A stretch of DNA of 64,000 nt, taken from contig NZ_CP113930.1 of NCBI RefSeq assembly GCF_029392095.1, positions 1,178,001 through 1,242,000 of the forward strand, given 5' to 3'. This document shows positions 54,854-63,620 of the stretch, piece by piece. Both the position numbers and the translations under genes were made by a program. The notes under the pieces were generated by a model that was given only the letters and a program-made list of their open reading frames with translations, did no database searches and was not told where the DNA came from. How positions within the stretch are numbered: position 1 is the stretch's first letter; every line of letters starts with the position of its first letter. This DNA comes from Lactobacillus sp. ESL0700 (lineage in GTDB: Bacteria; Bacillota; Bacilli; Lactobacillales; Lactobacillaceae).

Positions 54854-56809
54854 TTATTTCACCTTTTCATTTAATATGGTTTGACCATCGCGCACAACTC
54901 GCAAACTACCAGCACCATTTTTCAGTGAAAATGGAATTGAAAAATTGGTATCTCGCTTAATGTATAAGTCGCGGTAAATATTGCTGAGAGAATGATTATC
55001 ATCGGAAACATAAATTTGCACGTGGTTGCCATGACTGCCGGAAGTATTTTCGGAATCATAGTTAACGGTAAATGTTTTAATCGCGGATGAATCTTCTTCT
55101 TCCTTTGGCCCCTCTGATAAACTCACAGTCACCGTGCTACTGCGCGGCACCTGTGTACCAGCTGCTGGACTCATTGAAATAATCTTGCCTTTTTTGACTT
55201 TATCAGAATACGTTGAGGTCACTTGCAAGGTCAAGCCACGCTTATGAGCATATTCTTGCGCCTCTTTTAGCGTGTAATCCTTTAAGTTTGCCAATTTAAT
55301 TGAATTACGACGCGGACCATCATCGCGACCCTTAGAGACAACTAAAGTGACCGTTGTTTGGTTAGGCTTAACCTCAACATCGGCAGCGATACTCTGGCTA
55401 ATGACGTGATCAGGCGGTACATTAGGCGAATACTGGGTATCTTTGATAACATCAAAGCCCAACTTTTGCAGCTTTGCCACGGCCGCATCATAGTCTTCAC
55501 CCGTGACGTCGGGCACGCGCACCATCCCGGCACCATCCGAAATATAGAGATCAATTGGCCGACCCTTTTTACTTTGCGAGCCAGCAGGCGGCAAGGTCTC
55601 AATTACGCGCCCCTGATCAATACTATCTGAACTCTTATGCTTAATATGCCCGACCTTCAGGCCAACTTTTTCTAGCTGAACTCGGGCACTCTTTTCGGTT
55701 AAATTAGTGACGTCGGGAATCCGAACGTCTGCATGGCTGCTAAGAACTAAAAACATTAATCCGACAACTGCAGCCGCAGCAACGGCAATAAACAACCACC
55801 ACCACTTATTTTGCCTCAGACTAGCTAACAAACCGGTCTTTTTAACTGGCTGCTGCTCTGCCTCTTTGCCCTGAGCTTTTTCTTGGGTTACCTCGGTCTT
55901 GCGACTGGGCTTAAAGTTAGGCAAAACAATTGTCTCATCATTATTCAGACCATGATTGGGAATAAAAACTGGCTCATCAGCGCGGCTAGCATCAAGACTC
56001 GTATCCAGATCGGCCTTCATTTCTTGAGCAGTGCTGTAGCGGTCTCGAGGGTCCTTAGCAGTAGCCTTTAAAACCACATTTTCTAATGCTTGGGGAACTT
56101 TTGGGTCCTTTAATTTAATCGACGGAATCGGCTCTTGAGCATGCTTCAAGGCAATGGCAACAGCGGTGTCACCGTTGAAGGGCACCGTGCCAGTAATCAA
56201 TTCATAAAGAATAATCCCCAGCGAATACAAATCCGATTGTTTGGTAACTAAACCGCCGCGCGTTTGCTCTGGAGACATGTAATGAACTGAACCAATTGCA
56301 GAATTGGTCTGGGTTACGGAATTTTGGTTCAAAGCCACAGCGATGCCAAAGTCGGCAATCTTAATATTGCCGCGTTTATCCATCAGAATATTTTGCGGTT
56401 TTAAATCTCGGTGAATCACATTATGCTTGTGCGCCAAGGCCATAGCACTCAATATTTGGTCCATTATCCGAATCACATCGCGCAAGTCTAGTGGTGAATT
56501 TTGCCGGATATACTCTTTTAAATCCGGACCCGAAACATACTCCATCACCATGTAAGGCAGGCCGTAATCCGTTCCAACATCCAGCACCATGACAATATTT
56601 GGATGGCTTAACTCACTAGTAGCTAATGCCTCACGTTGAAATCGCGCAAGAGTCTGTGGTTCGCGCTGCAAGTCCATTCGTAAAATTTTAACGGCAACTT
56701 TTCGCTGCAAAATAATGTCTTCGGCTAAATAAACGTTAGCCATCCCGCCTTCGCCCAGCGTGTCAATGATCCGGTAGCGGTCACCTAATAAATACCCTTT
56801 ATCAATCAC
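54854..56809 (-). CDS. prkC: PASTA-domain serine/threonine protein kinase PrkC (StkP)
   Basis: Membrane kinase that senses peptidoglycan and regulates wall growth and dormancy. The 651 residues have a Hanks-type kinase domain (1-270): glycine loop LGEGGMANVYLAE, invariant Lys41 in AVKIL, HRDLKPQN near 138, and DFGIA. A linker precedes one membrane helix near 336-357 (WWLFIAVAAAAVVGLMFLVL). Three extracellular PASTA repeats follow: VRIPDVTNLTEKSARVQLEK, VRVPDVTGEDYDAAVAKLQK and KLANLKDYTLKEAQEYAHKR. GTG start, overlapping the prpC stop by 4 bases, as expected for kinase and phosphatase. Confidence 0.97.
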   Translation of the reverse strand: MIDKGYLLGDRYRIIDTLGEGGMANVYLAEDIILQRKVAVKILRMDLQREPQTLARFQREALATSELSHPNIVMVLDVGTDYGLPYMVMEYVSGPDLKEYIRQNSPLDLRDVIRIMDQILSAMALAHKHNVIHRDLKPQNILMDKRGNIKIADFGIAVALNQNSVTQTNSAIGSVHYMSPEQTRGGLVTKQSDLYSLGIILYELITGTVPFNGDTAVAIALKHAQEPIPSIKLKDPKVPQALENVVLKATAKDPRDRYSTAQEMKADLDTSLDASRADEPVFIPNHGLNNDETIVLPNFKPSRKTEVTQEKAQGKEAEQQPVKKTGLLASLRQNKWWWLFIAVAAAAVVGLMFLVLSSHADVRIPDVTNLTEKSARVQLEKVGLKVGHIKHKSSDSIDQGRVIETLPPAGSQSKKGRPIDLYISDGAGMVRVPDVTGEDYDAAVAKLQKLGFDVIKDTQYSPNVPPDHVISQSIAADVEVKPNQTTVTLVVSKGRDDGPRRNSIKLANLKDYTLKEAQEYAHKRGLTLQVTSTYSDKVKKGKIISMSPAAGTQVPRSSTVTVSLSEGPKEEEDSSAIKTFTVNYDSENTSGSHGNHVQIYVSDDNHSLSNIYRDLYIKRDTNFSIPFSLKNGAGSLRVVRDGQTILNEKVK

Positions 56810-57555
56810 TGCTGATCACCGTCCTCGTCAACTACAAGGCAAACGGTAATATTGTCGCCACCACCTAAGCGGTTAGCTTCGTTGATTAATTTATGGCAGC
56901 GTTCCTTTAAAGACAATTCTTTGGTTGCCAAAATTTGTTGAATTTGGGGGTCACTTAACGAATTGGTCAACCCATCTGTACATAGCAAAATTACATCATT
57001 ATCATGCAAAGTTATCTGGCGAAATTCTGGATCAATTGTGCTAGAAACGCCGAGTGCCTGCGTGATAATGTTTTTTTGCGGGTGATGTTTAGCCTGCTGC
57101 TTAGTAATTTGGCCAATCTTGACAAGTTCATTAACCAGCGAATGGTCTTCGACTAATTGGATAAACTTACCCGCGGTATAACTGTATGCCCGCGAGTCAC
57201 CTAAGTGAGCGATTAAAGCTTCTTGCGCAAAAACAACGGCCAAAACAATCGTTGTGCCCATCCCATTCAAATCAGGAAAACGGTCAGCAGTCTTTAAAAT
57301 CGTCTCATTTTCGGAATTAAGCTGGACATCAAGCCATTTACGAGCACTGTCACAATCAGTAAAGTCAGTTACGCCGAAACTATGGCCCAAATGGCTGACG
57401 GCCATTGTCGAGGCAACATCCCCGCCTTGGTGGCCACCCATGCCATCACAGACAATCGCCATAGTTGCACCGCTCTTATTTTGAAAAACTCGTACAAAAT
57501 CTTGATTGCTTTTCCGTATCCGACCGATACTCGAAGCGTATGCTGTTTTAATCAA
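56806..57555 (-). CDS. prpC: PP2C-type serine/threonine phosphatase PrpC (Stp)
   Basis: Removes phosphates placed by PrkC. The 249 residues carry the PP2C metal motifs: CDGMGGHQGGDVAS near 37, GDSRAYSYTAGKF, and LCTDGLTNSLSD, and a final GGGDNITV. It is immediately upstream of prkC with a 4-base overlap, so the two are coordinately translated. It begins 5 bases after rsmB. Confidence 0.96.
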   Translation of the reverse strand: MIKTAYASSIGRIRKSNQDFVRVFQNKSGATMAIVCDGMGGHQGGDVASTMAVSHLGHSFGVTDFTDCDSARKWLDVQLNSENETILKTADRFPDLNGMGTTIVLAVVFAQEALIAHLGDSRAYSYTAGKFIQLVEDHSLVNELVKIGQITKQQAKHHPQKNIITQALGVSSTIDPEFRQITLHDNDVILLCTDGLTNSLSDPQIQQILATKELSLKERCHKLINEANRLGGGDNITVCLVVDEDGDQQ

Positions 57556-57559
57556 AACT

Positions 57560-58885
57560 CTAACCTCGCCTTACAAACTTAGCAATGAAAAAGCCGTCAC
57601 TGCCATAACTATCAGGTAAAATCTTGAGCATCCCTTCTGGTGCATCAATTTTACCTGCCTTAAACGCCTGCAATTCAAATTCAGGATGTTGCTCTAAAAA
57701 TGCCTTGACTACTGCCTCATCCTCTTCAACGGCAATGGTACAAGTGGAATAAACCAGTTCGCCATTCGCCTTTACAAGACCACTTAAATGATCAAGTAAT
57801 GCCAACTGTACTTTTTGCAAGTTAGTTAAATCACTCAAGCTCTTGGTGTAGCGAATTTCCGGCTTACGGCGCAATAATCCCAAGCCAGAACATGGTGCAT
57901 CAACCAGAATTTTAGCAAATTGACCTTGTGCAAAAACTTGATCGGCCTTGCGAGCGTCCATTGCCTTAGTGATAACGCGCTCGTTCACATTCATTCGCTC
58001 AGCATTTTGCTTAACTAGCCGCAACTTATTTTCATGAATATCAAGCGCAGTCACGTGACCCGTTGACAACTGTTCCGCAATCTGGACGGTTTTACCACCA
58101 GGTGCACTACAAGCATCCAGTACTTCTTCATCACCCATAAAATTGAAAGCATTTACCGCTAAACTAGCAGCTTCGTCTTGAATTGTCAATTTACCATCTT
58201 GAAATAACGGTGTCTCACTAACGCCACCGCGATCTAAAACTAGCTCGTCACTTGTCAAGGCAGACTCTTCTGGAGCAAAGCCCAAATCTGTCAGTTCTTT
58301 AATTACTTCTTTGGTATCTGCTAAGCGAGCAATGCGCACCGTATTTTTAGCAGGCAAATTAATACTGGTCAAAATACTGCTCGTGCGCTCAAGTCCCCAA
58401 TTGTCAATTAAATATTGCACCAACCATTCGGGCACACTCTCTTTGACGCTCAAGTATTGTGCAGCATCCTTTTTATCAGGTAAGACTGACCCGCGACGAA
58501 TTAACGCATGCAAAATGCCGTTAACAATTTTAAAACCGGTTGAATGAGGCTTACCAAATTGTTTAGCCAGCAGATTGGCCTCATTGACCGCTGCCCTGTT
58601 AGGCACTTTATCCAAAAATAAAATTTGGTAGCTAGACATCAATAATAACGGCAACAAATAATCTTCTTTAAGCTTGGTCTTAACTAGATCATGCAGCTGG
58701 TATTCTAAATAAATTTTGTATTGAATCGTACCATAAACTAGACGAGTACAAAAATTCCGGTCTGCTTGACTTAATTGCGAATGCCGCAGACTGTTATTCA
58801 AGCTAATGTTTGAGTATGAGCCATCGCGCAAAACGCGAATCAGTGTTTGCAGCGCGACTGCACGCGCACTTTTAGTCGTCGACAA
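57560..58885 (-). CDS. rsmB: 16S rRNA (cytosine967-C5)-methyltransferase RsmB (Sun)
   Basis: Methylates C967 of 16S rRNA. The 441 residues begin with an NusB-like domain (about 1-130), then the Sun-family methyltransferase with DACSAPGGKTVQIA near 255 and the catalytic Cys of VDAPCSGLGLLRRKPE near 325. The second conserved Cys lies in YSTCTIAVEED. TTG start at 58885 after AGGAGA. It overlaps the end of fmt by 14 bases. Confidence 0.95.
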   Translation of the reverse strand: MSTTKSARAVALQTLIRVLRDGSYSNISLNNSLRHSQLSQADRNFCTRLVYGTIQYKIYLEYQLHDLVKTKLKEDYLLPLLLMSSYQILFLDKVPNRAAVNEANLLAKQFGKPHSTGFKIVNGILHALIRRGSVLPDKKDAAQYLSVKESVPEWLVQYLIDNWGLERTSSILTSINLPAKNTVRIARLADTKEVIKELTDLGFAPEESALTSDELVLDRGGVSETPLFQDGKLTIQDEAASLAVNAFNFMGDEEVLDACSAPGGKTVQIAEQLSTGHVTALDIHENKLRLVKQNAERMNVNERVITKAMDARKADQVFAQGQFAKILVDAPCSGLGLLRRKPEIRYTKSLSDLTNLQKVQLALLDHLSGLVKANGELVYSTCTIAVEEDEAVVKAFLEQHPEFELQAFKAGKIDAPEGMLKILPDSYGSDGFFIAKFVRRG

Positions 58886-59816
58886 TTTGTTCTCCTACCG
58901 TATATTTACTGCCTTGACCGTTCAAAAAATTGTTAACGGTCATTTTCTTTTTACCCGCTGGTTGTAACTCTAATAAGTTCAGCACCGTCCCTTGCGCAAA
59001 ACTGATTGCAAAACGGTCATCGTTTGCAACTAAACTACCTGCTGGCAGTTCTGTTTGCTCTGAACTAACTTCTGCTCGCCACACCTTCAGGCGTTTGCCA
59101 GCAACTGATAAATAGGCACCGGGATCAGGATTAAGCCCGCGAATTAAATTGTTGGCTTGTGTTGCTGTTAGTGTCAGCTTAATTTGTTCCTGGTCTTTTT
59201 GAATATTAGGTGAAAAGACAACCTTACTTGCATCCTGCGGCGTCTTTTGGTCAGGATTAGCAATGATCTGTGGCAAGGTTTCGAGCAATAAGTCACGGCC
59301 CAGCAGTGATAATTTGGCAAACACGCTGCCAGTGGTATCTTCTGGTTCAATCTTGAGTGCCTTTTGCGCATAAATATCGCCGGCATCCATTTGCTTGACC
59401 ATTTCCATAATTGTTATTCCAGTTTCAGAATCACCATTGATCAGTGAATACTGAATTGGCGCCCCACCACGATATTTTGGCAATAATGAGCCGTGCACAT
59501 TAACTGCCGCAATTTTAACTGAATTTAAAAATTTGGTCGGTAAAAATTGTCCGTAGGCTGCAGTAACAATCAGGTCAGCGTGCAAAGCAATCAACTCGGC
59601 AAGTTCTGGCGAGCCTGACAATTTAACTGGTTGAACAACTGGCAGATTAAGTTCTTCTGCGGCTACCTTCACTGGCGTTGGGGTAACTTTTTGCTTGCGG
59701 CCCACCTTTTTATCTGGCTGAGTAACAACCGCCTTAATATCATAATTATTCTCTACTAGTGCTCGTAAAATTGGCACCGCAAAATCGGGTGTCCCCATAA
59801 AAATAACTGATGTCAT
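58872..59816 (-). CDS. fmt: Methionyl-tRNA formyltransferase
   Basis: Formylates initiator Met-tRNA. About 314 residues with MTSVIFMGTPDFAVPILRA at the N-terminus and the active-site region NVHGSLLPKYRGGAPIQYSL near 110. The C-terminal OB-like part binds tRNA. I chose ATG 59816, with GGAG seven bases upstream; an ATG two codons earlier lies only one base from it. No def is adjacent, so peptide deformylase must be elsewhere. Confidence 0.96.
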   Translation of the reverse strand: MTSVIFMGTPDFAVPILRALVENNYDIKAVVTQPDKKVGRKQKVTPTPVKVAAEELNLPVVQPVKLSGSPELAELIALHADLIVTAAYGQFLPTKFLNSVKIAAVNVHGSLLPKYRGGAPIQYSLINGDSETGITIMEMVKQMDAGDIYAQKALKIEPEDTTGSVFAKLSLLGRDLLLETLPQIIANPDQKTPQDASKVVFSPNIQKDQEQIKLTLTATQANNLIRGLNPDPGAYLSVAGKRLKVWRAEVSSEQTELPAGSLVANDDRFAISFAQGTVLNLLELQPAGKKKMTVNNFLNGQGSKYTVGEQIVDD

Positions 59817-59828
59817 TGACATTCTCCT

Positions 59829-62228
59829 TTACATAATTCGCTCAGGCTCATTGTCGATATACACGCTTAAGCCGTACTTCTTTACTTCCTGCGCTGAGTC
59901 CTGAATTTGGTGTAATAAATTATTTAAGTTAACTTCTTTTTTATATTTTACCAGTATTTGATAATAATATTGGTTTTTTAGACGAGAAATTGCACTTGGT
60001 GTCGGTCCCAAGACAATCGTCGCTGGATGCAAATTAGCTTGCAAGCGGCGTTTAATCTTAAATGCTTCGCGAGCAGCATTTTGCTCCTTTTTGGCTGCGA
60101 CCGATATTAATACCGTATAAAAATACGGCGGATAATTGCCGGCGTGACGCATCTGCATCTCGTAAGCGTAGAAGCGTTCATAATCTTGTGTTTGGGCGAG
60201 CTTAATTGCGTAGTGGTCCGGATTAAAGGTCTGAATGATTACCTCACCCTTTTTTTCAGCACGGCCCGCGCGGCCCGCAACCTGTGTTAACAGTTCAAAA
60301 GTCCGTTCAGAAGCATTATAATCTGGCAGCCACAAGCCAGTATCCGCATTGACAACCCCAACAAGTGTGACATTGGGAAAGTCCAGCCCTTTGGCAATCA
60401 TCTGCGTCCCTAATAGAATATCTGCCTCATGATTGCCAAATGCATCCAAAATCCGTTTAAATGCCCCCTTGCGCCGGGTTGTGTCAACATCCATCCGCAA
60501 AATTCTTGCACCAGGCAGCAGTGAATTCAATTCTTCTTGAACCTTTTGCGTACCTGTCCCCAAGAAACGAATCTTAGGACTTTGACAATTAGGACACTTG
60601 CTTGGAATTACGATTGTATACCCGCAGTAATGGCATTGCATTTGTCCGGTGTCCTTGTGCATTGTTAGCGACAAATCGCAGTTGGGACACTTCATAACGT
60701 AACCGCATTCGCGGCACAACATAAAGTTGGCAAAGCCGCGCCGATTAAGCATCAGTATTACTTGCTCTTTTTTAGCCAATCGCTCTTGAATTGCAGTAAC
60801 CAATTGCACCGTTAAGTCCAATTGTCCACCGGCAAAGTCAGCTTGCTTGAGGTCAATTAAATTAACTTCGGGCAATTTCTTTTGGTTAGCCCTTTTAGTC
60901 AATTTTAATAACTGATACACACCCTTTTGTGCTCGCGCACGGCTACCAAGTGATGGGGTGGCACTGCCTAACACTAAGGGGCAAGAATTATATTTACTGC
61001 GCCAGATCGCAACATCCCGGGCATGATAGCGCGGATTGTCTTCCTGCTTATATGAAGATTCATGTTCCTCGTCAATAACAATTAGGCCAATATTTGTCAA
61101 AGGTGCAAAGACTGCACTACGCGCGCCGACAACAACTCGCACTTCGCCGCGGCGGATTCGCCGCCACTCATCATACAGTTCGCCTTCCGATAAGCCACTA
61201 TGCAGCACCGCTACCTGCTCGCCAAAGCGCTCTTTGACTTGGGTCACCATCTGCGGCGTTAGTGAAATTTCCGGCACCAGCATTAGCGCATTCTTCCCAC
61301 TAATCAGGGTTTGGTTGATTGCATGCAAATAAACCTCAGTTTTCCCGCTGCCCGTGATGCCTTCAAGCAAAAAAGTCTGCGGCTTAGCCGTTTTAATAGC
61401 GGGTACAACTTGGTCTAATGCAGCTTGTTGCTCATCGTTCAATGTGATTTGGGCATGAGGATGCTTGTTCTTAGTGAAAGTAGCTAGCGGATCACGATAA
61501 ACTTCCAGCGCTGACTTTTTCAGCCAGCCTTTTTTAACAGCACTTGTTAATGAGGCAGTATTAACCTGAGCGACTTGTTCTAATTGGCTTTGCAGCATCG
61601 GGAAGGCAGAGTAGTTTTCAATTATCGCCATCAGCAGTTGCTTTTGCTTAACCGCATTTTGTCGTAAAGACTCATAAAGGTCGATGTAGTCCTTTTTAGT
61701 TAAGACCAAAGCATACTGGTTTTGCGTCTTCACCTTGGCCCGATTTTCAACCAAATATTCAATTTTGGCATCATCATTACGTAGCAACTTGCGGATTGCC
61801 GCAATTTCCTTGGCATCGGTAACTTTATTTAAATCAATTGGCTCTCCCTGAAAAAATGGTAATTCTTTTTCCTGAGGAGATTGTGGTACCAAAATTTTGC
61901 GGTAATTTGCCCGCATCACTCGCGGCAGCATTGCCTTTAACAGTGTAATTCGATACGAAAATATGCGGTTAGACAATTCTTTAGATAATTCTACTAACTC
62001 TGGCGTTAACGGCGGCATTTCGTCAACAACTAATAGCAGATCCTTTAACTTGCCTTGAAACTGGCTGTTCTCAGTTAGGCCAACCACAAAGCCCTGCAAT
62101 TTACGCGGGCCAAACGGTACAAACACCCGTGAGCCAATTTCGACATTACCAACTTCATCAGGAATATGATATTCAAAAATCCGATCCGTCTGCTTAGCTG
62201 CAATATCTACAATTACTTGCGCAATCAT
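59829..62228 (-). CDS. priA: Primosomal protein N' (replication restart helicase PriA)
   Basis: 3'-5' helicase that reloads the replisome at collapsed forks. The 799 residues have an N-terminal fork-binding domain, then a DEAH-type helicase: GITGSGKTEVYLHA near 290, DEEHESSYKQED near 385. Four CxxC pairs of the zinc domain (CREC, CPNC, CHYC, CPNC) lie between 503 and 545. The C-terminal region has ILLGTQMIAKGLDFPNV. AAGGTGAT precedes the ATG. A terminator hairpin sits between rpoZ and this gene. Confidence 0.97.
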   Translation of the reverse strand: MIAQVIVDIAAKQTDRIFEYHIPDEVGNVEIGSRVFVPFGPRKLQGFVVGLTENSQFQGKLKDLLLVVDEMPPLTPELVELSKELSNRIFSYRITLLKAMLPRVMRANYRKILVPQSPQEKELPFFQGEPIDLNKVTDAKEIAAIRKLLRNDDAKIEYLVENRAKVKTQNQYALVLTKKDYIDLYESLRQNAVKQKQLLMAIIENYSAFPMLQSQLEQVAQVNTASLTSAVKKGWLKKSALEVYRDPLATFTKNKHPHAQITLNDEQQAALDQVVPAIKTAKPQTFLLEGITGSGKTEVYLHAINQTLISGKNALMLVPEISLTPQMVTQVKERFGEQVAVLHSGLSEGELYDEWRRIRRGEVRVVVGARSAVFAPLTNIGLIVIDEEHESSYKQEDNPRYHARDVAIWRSKYNSCPLVLGSATPSLGSRARAQKGVYQLLKLTKRANQKKLPEVNLIDLKQADFAGGQLDLTVQLVTAIQERLAKKEQVILMLNRRGFANFMLCRECGYVMKCPNCDLSLTMHKDTGQMQCHYCGYTIVIPSKCPNCQSPKIRFLGTGTQKVQEELNSLLPGARILRMDVDTTRRKGAFKRILDAFGNHEADILLGTQMIAKGLDFPNVTLVGVVNADTGLWLPDYNASERTFELLTQVAGRAGRAEKKGEVIIQTFNPDHYAIKLAQTQDYERFYAYEMQMRHAGNYPPYFYTVLISVAAKKEQNAAREAFKIKRRLQANLHPATIVLGPTPSAISRLKNQYYYQILVKYKKEVNLNNLLHQIQDSAQEVKKYGLSVYIDNEPERIM

Positions 62229-62240
62229 TTAATCACCTTG

Positions 62241-62278
62241 AAAAAAATGACCTCCATCACTTGCGGATGAAGGTCATG
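62241..62278 (-). terminator. Terminator hairpin between rpoZ and priA
   Basis: Minus strand arms ATGACCT.CATC and GATG.AGGTCAT followed by a run of seven T. Only about 12 bases then remain before the priA start, leaving no room for a promoter, so it must be leaky or an attenuator. Confidence 0.8.
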
Positions 62279-62291
62279 AAATTTAACCAAC

Positions 62292-62510
62292 TTATTGATT
62301 AACCTCGCGATGTTCGGGATCAACGGTAACTTTACCGGCTTCGATTTCTTCCAGTGCCTTACCGACAGGCTTTAGCGACTTGTAGCTCTTCAATGCTTCT
62401 GGATCGCCAGCCTCTAATTCGTGTGCTCTCTTAGCAGCAAGCACTGATAACGAATAACGCGAATCAACACGTGCTAATAATTTGTCAATTGATGGATATG
62501 TAACTCTCAT
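62292..62510 (-). CDS. rpoZ: RNA polymerase omega subunit
   Basis: Helps assemble and stabilise RNA polymerase. The 72 residues begin [20 protein letters not shown], with the omega-typical RAHELEAGD and the C-terminal [12 protein letters not shown]. It starts two bases after gmk, the conserved gmk-rpoZ pair of Firmicutes. Confidence 0.95.
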   Translation of the reverse strand: MRVTYPSIDKLLARVDSRYSLSVLAAKRAHELEAGDPEALKSYKSLKPVGKALEEIEAGKVTVDPEHREVNQ

Positions 62511-62512
62511 AA

Positions 62513-63127
62513 TTAGTCCTCCCTGACCATTTTCCGGTAAGTATCAATTACCCGTTTGACGCTAACGTGCTCGGCATCAACAATTGCCTTAATATGATGG
62601 ACGGCATTTGCCACCTGATCATTAACAACTGCATAATCATAATCTTGCATTACCAAAATTTCTTCTCTGGCCTGCTTGATGCGTCCCATAATGACGTCTT
62701 CTGATTCCGTGCCGCGGTTCTCCAAGCGCTCGTGCAAAGTGTGTAAGTCTGGTGGGGTTAAGAAAATAAAAACTCCATCCGGCATTTGTTCACGCACTTT
62801 TTGCGCCCCGTTAACGTCAATCTCTAACAACACATCTTTACCTTGCTCCAGCATCTTTTTCACTGGTGCAAGCGGCGTACCATAATAATGGTTCACATAT
62901 CTATTATATTCTAGAAGTTCGCCATGGTTAATAGCTTGCTTAAAACGTTCTTCAGAAACGAAAAAATAATCTTTACCATTAACTTCGCCAGGCCGCGGCT
63001 TACGCGTCGTCATTGACACTGAATATTCAAACGGAAAAACTTTATTCTTAACTATTGCACTTTTAACGGTTCCTTTGCCAACTCCTGAAGGACCCGAAAG
63101 GACAAGTAACAAACCTTTATCTGCCAT
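62513..63127 (-). CDS. gmk: Guanylate kinase
   Basis: Phosphorylates GMP to GDP, and by its product level bears on (p)ppGpp control. The 204 residues carry the P-loop [10 protein letters not shown] (12-21) and the signature [27 protein letters not shown] precedes the ATG. It heads gmk-rpoZ and has a promoter at 63160-63188. Confidence 0.98.
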   Translation of the reverse strand: MADKGLLLVLSGPSGVGKGTVKSAIVKNKVFPFEYSVSMTTRKPRPGEVNGKDYFFVSEERFKQAINHGELLEYNRYVNHYYGTPLAPVKKMLEQGKDVLLEIDVNGAQKVREQMPDGVFIFLTPPDLHTLHERLENRGTESEDVIMGRIKQAREEILVMQDYDYAVVNDQVANAVHHIKAIVDAEHVSVKRVIDTYRKMVRED

Positions 63128-63159
63128 GCCATACTCCCCTATAAAAAGCTATTAAGTCT

Positions 63160-63188
63160 ATTTAAAACTAAATGTAACAGTTTTTCAA
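63160..63188 (-). promoter_or_regulatory. Sigma-A promoter of gmk-rpoZ
   Basis: Minus strand TTGAAA (63188-63183), 17 bases, TTAAAT (63165-63160). Confidence 0.55.
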
Positions 63189-63218
63189 GTTAATAAGTTT
63201 TTTGAGCAAATTTACACC

Positions 63219-63230
63219 AAACACTTGTTT
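63219..63230 (+). promoter_or_regulatory. LexA-like site 1 upstream of the YolD-like gene
   Basis: AAACACTTGTTT, palindromic except for its centre, covering the -35 hexamer TTGTTT. Confidence 0.55.
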
Positions 63231-63253
63231 TCGTAAACAGATGTTCGTATAAT
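63225..63253 (+). promoter_or_regulatory. Sigma-A promoter of the YolD-like gene
   Basis: TTGTTT (63225-63230), 17 bases, perfect TATAAT (63248-63253). The spacer is filled by LexA-like site 2. Confidence 0.75.
63234..63247 (+). promoter_or_regulatory. LexA-like site 2 upstream of the YolD-like gene
   Basis: TAAACAGATGTTCG, lying exactly between the -35 and -10 hexamers; half-site GTTCG is consensus. Confidence 0.7.
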
Positions 63254-63261
63254 ATGTTTAT

Positions 63262-63275
63262 CAAACAAATGTTCG
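63262..63275 (+). promoter_or_regulatory. LexA-like site 3 upstream of the YolD-like gene
   Basis: CAAACAAATGTTCG, one base from CGAACnnnnGTTCG-type consensus, located just downstream of the predicted transcript start. Confidence 0.72.
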
Positions 63276-63296
63276 CTACTTTCAAGGGGTGCTTTA

Positions 63297-63572
63297 ATGA
63301 AAAACTCGCTTAAGAAAATTTACCATTACCTATTTACTTATGATGATGACAGACTAAGCATTTATAACCAAGCTTATCGTCATATCTTAACTGCCCTAAA
63401 CTTTGCTCTGCTTCACCGTGATTTTGTCATGATTACCTACCCAAATGACACAAGTGAAATCGGTCAGATTGTTAAGCGTGTATCGGCTGGACGTTTTATC
63501 TTACGTTCTAATGACCGCAAAATATTAAAAATAATTGACGTCAGCAATATTTTTCGGATTGATTTAGCTTAA
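63297..63572 (+). CDS. Small SOS-controlled protein, possibly YolD-like
   Basis: A 91-residue protein I do not recognise with certainty. The second half, from about 42, alternates hydrophobic and polar residues (DFVMITYPNDTSEIGQIVKR... then DVSNIFRIDL), the pattern of YolD-like proteins, which accompany Y-family polymerases in Firmicutes SOS loci. The N-terminal half is a basic, aromatic helix (LKKIYHYLFTYDDDRLSIYN). There is no polymerase gene beside it. AAGGGG lies before the ATG. The promoter has three LexA-like sites, so strong repression and damage induction are expected. A bidirectional terminator follows. Alternatives are a WYL-like or unrelated small regulator. Confidence 0.6.
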   Translation: MKNSLKKIYHYLFTYDDDRLSIYNQAYRHILTALNFALLHRDFVMITYPNDTSEIGQIVKRVSAGRFILRSNDRKILKIIDVSNIFRIDLA

Positions 63573-63581
63573 TAAAAACAA

Positions 63582-63617
63582 CAAAAAGCTCGAGAACTAA
63601 AAATTCTCGAGCTTTTT
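63582..63617. terminator. Bidirectional terminator between the YolD-like and ASCH genes
   Basis: Perfect arms AAAAAGCTCGAGAA and TTCTCGAGCTTTTT with a short loop. Confidence 0.9.
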
Positions 63618-63620
63618 TGA

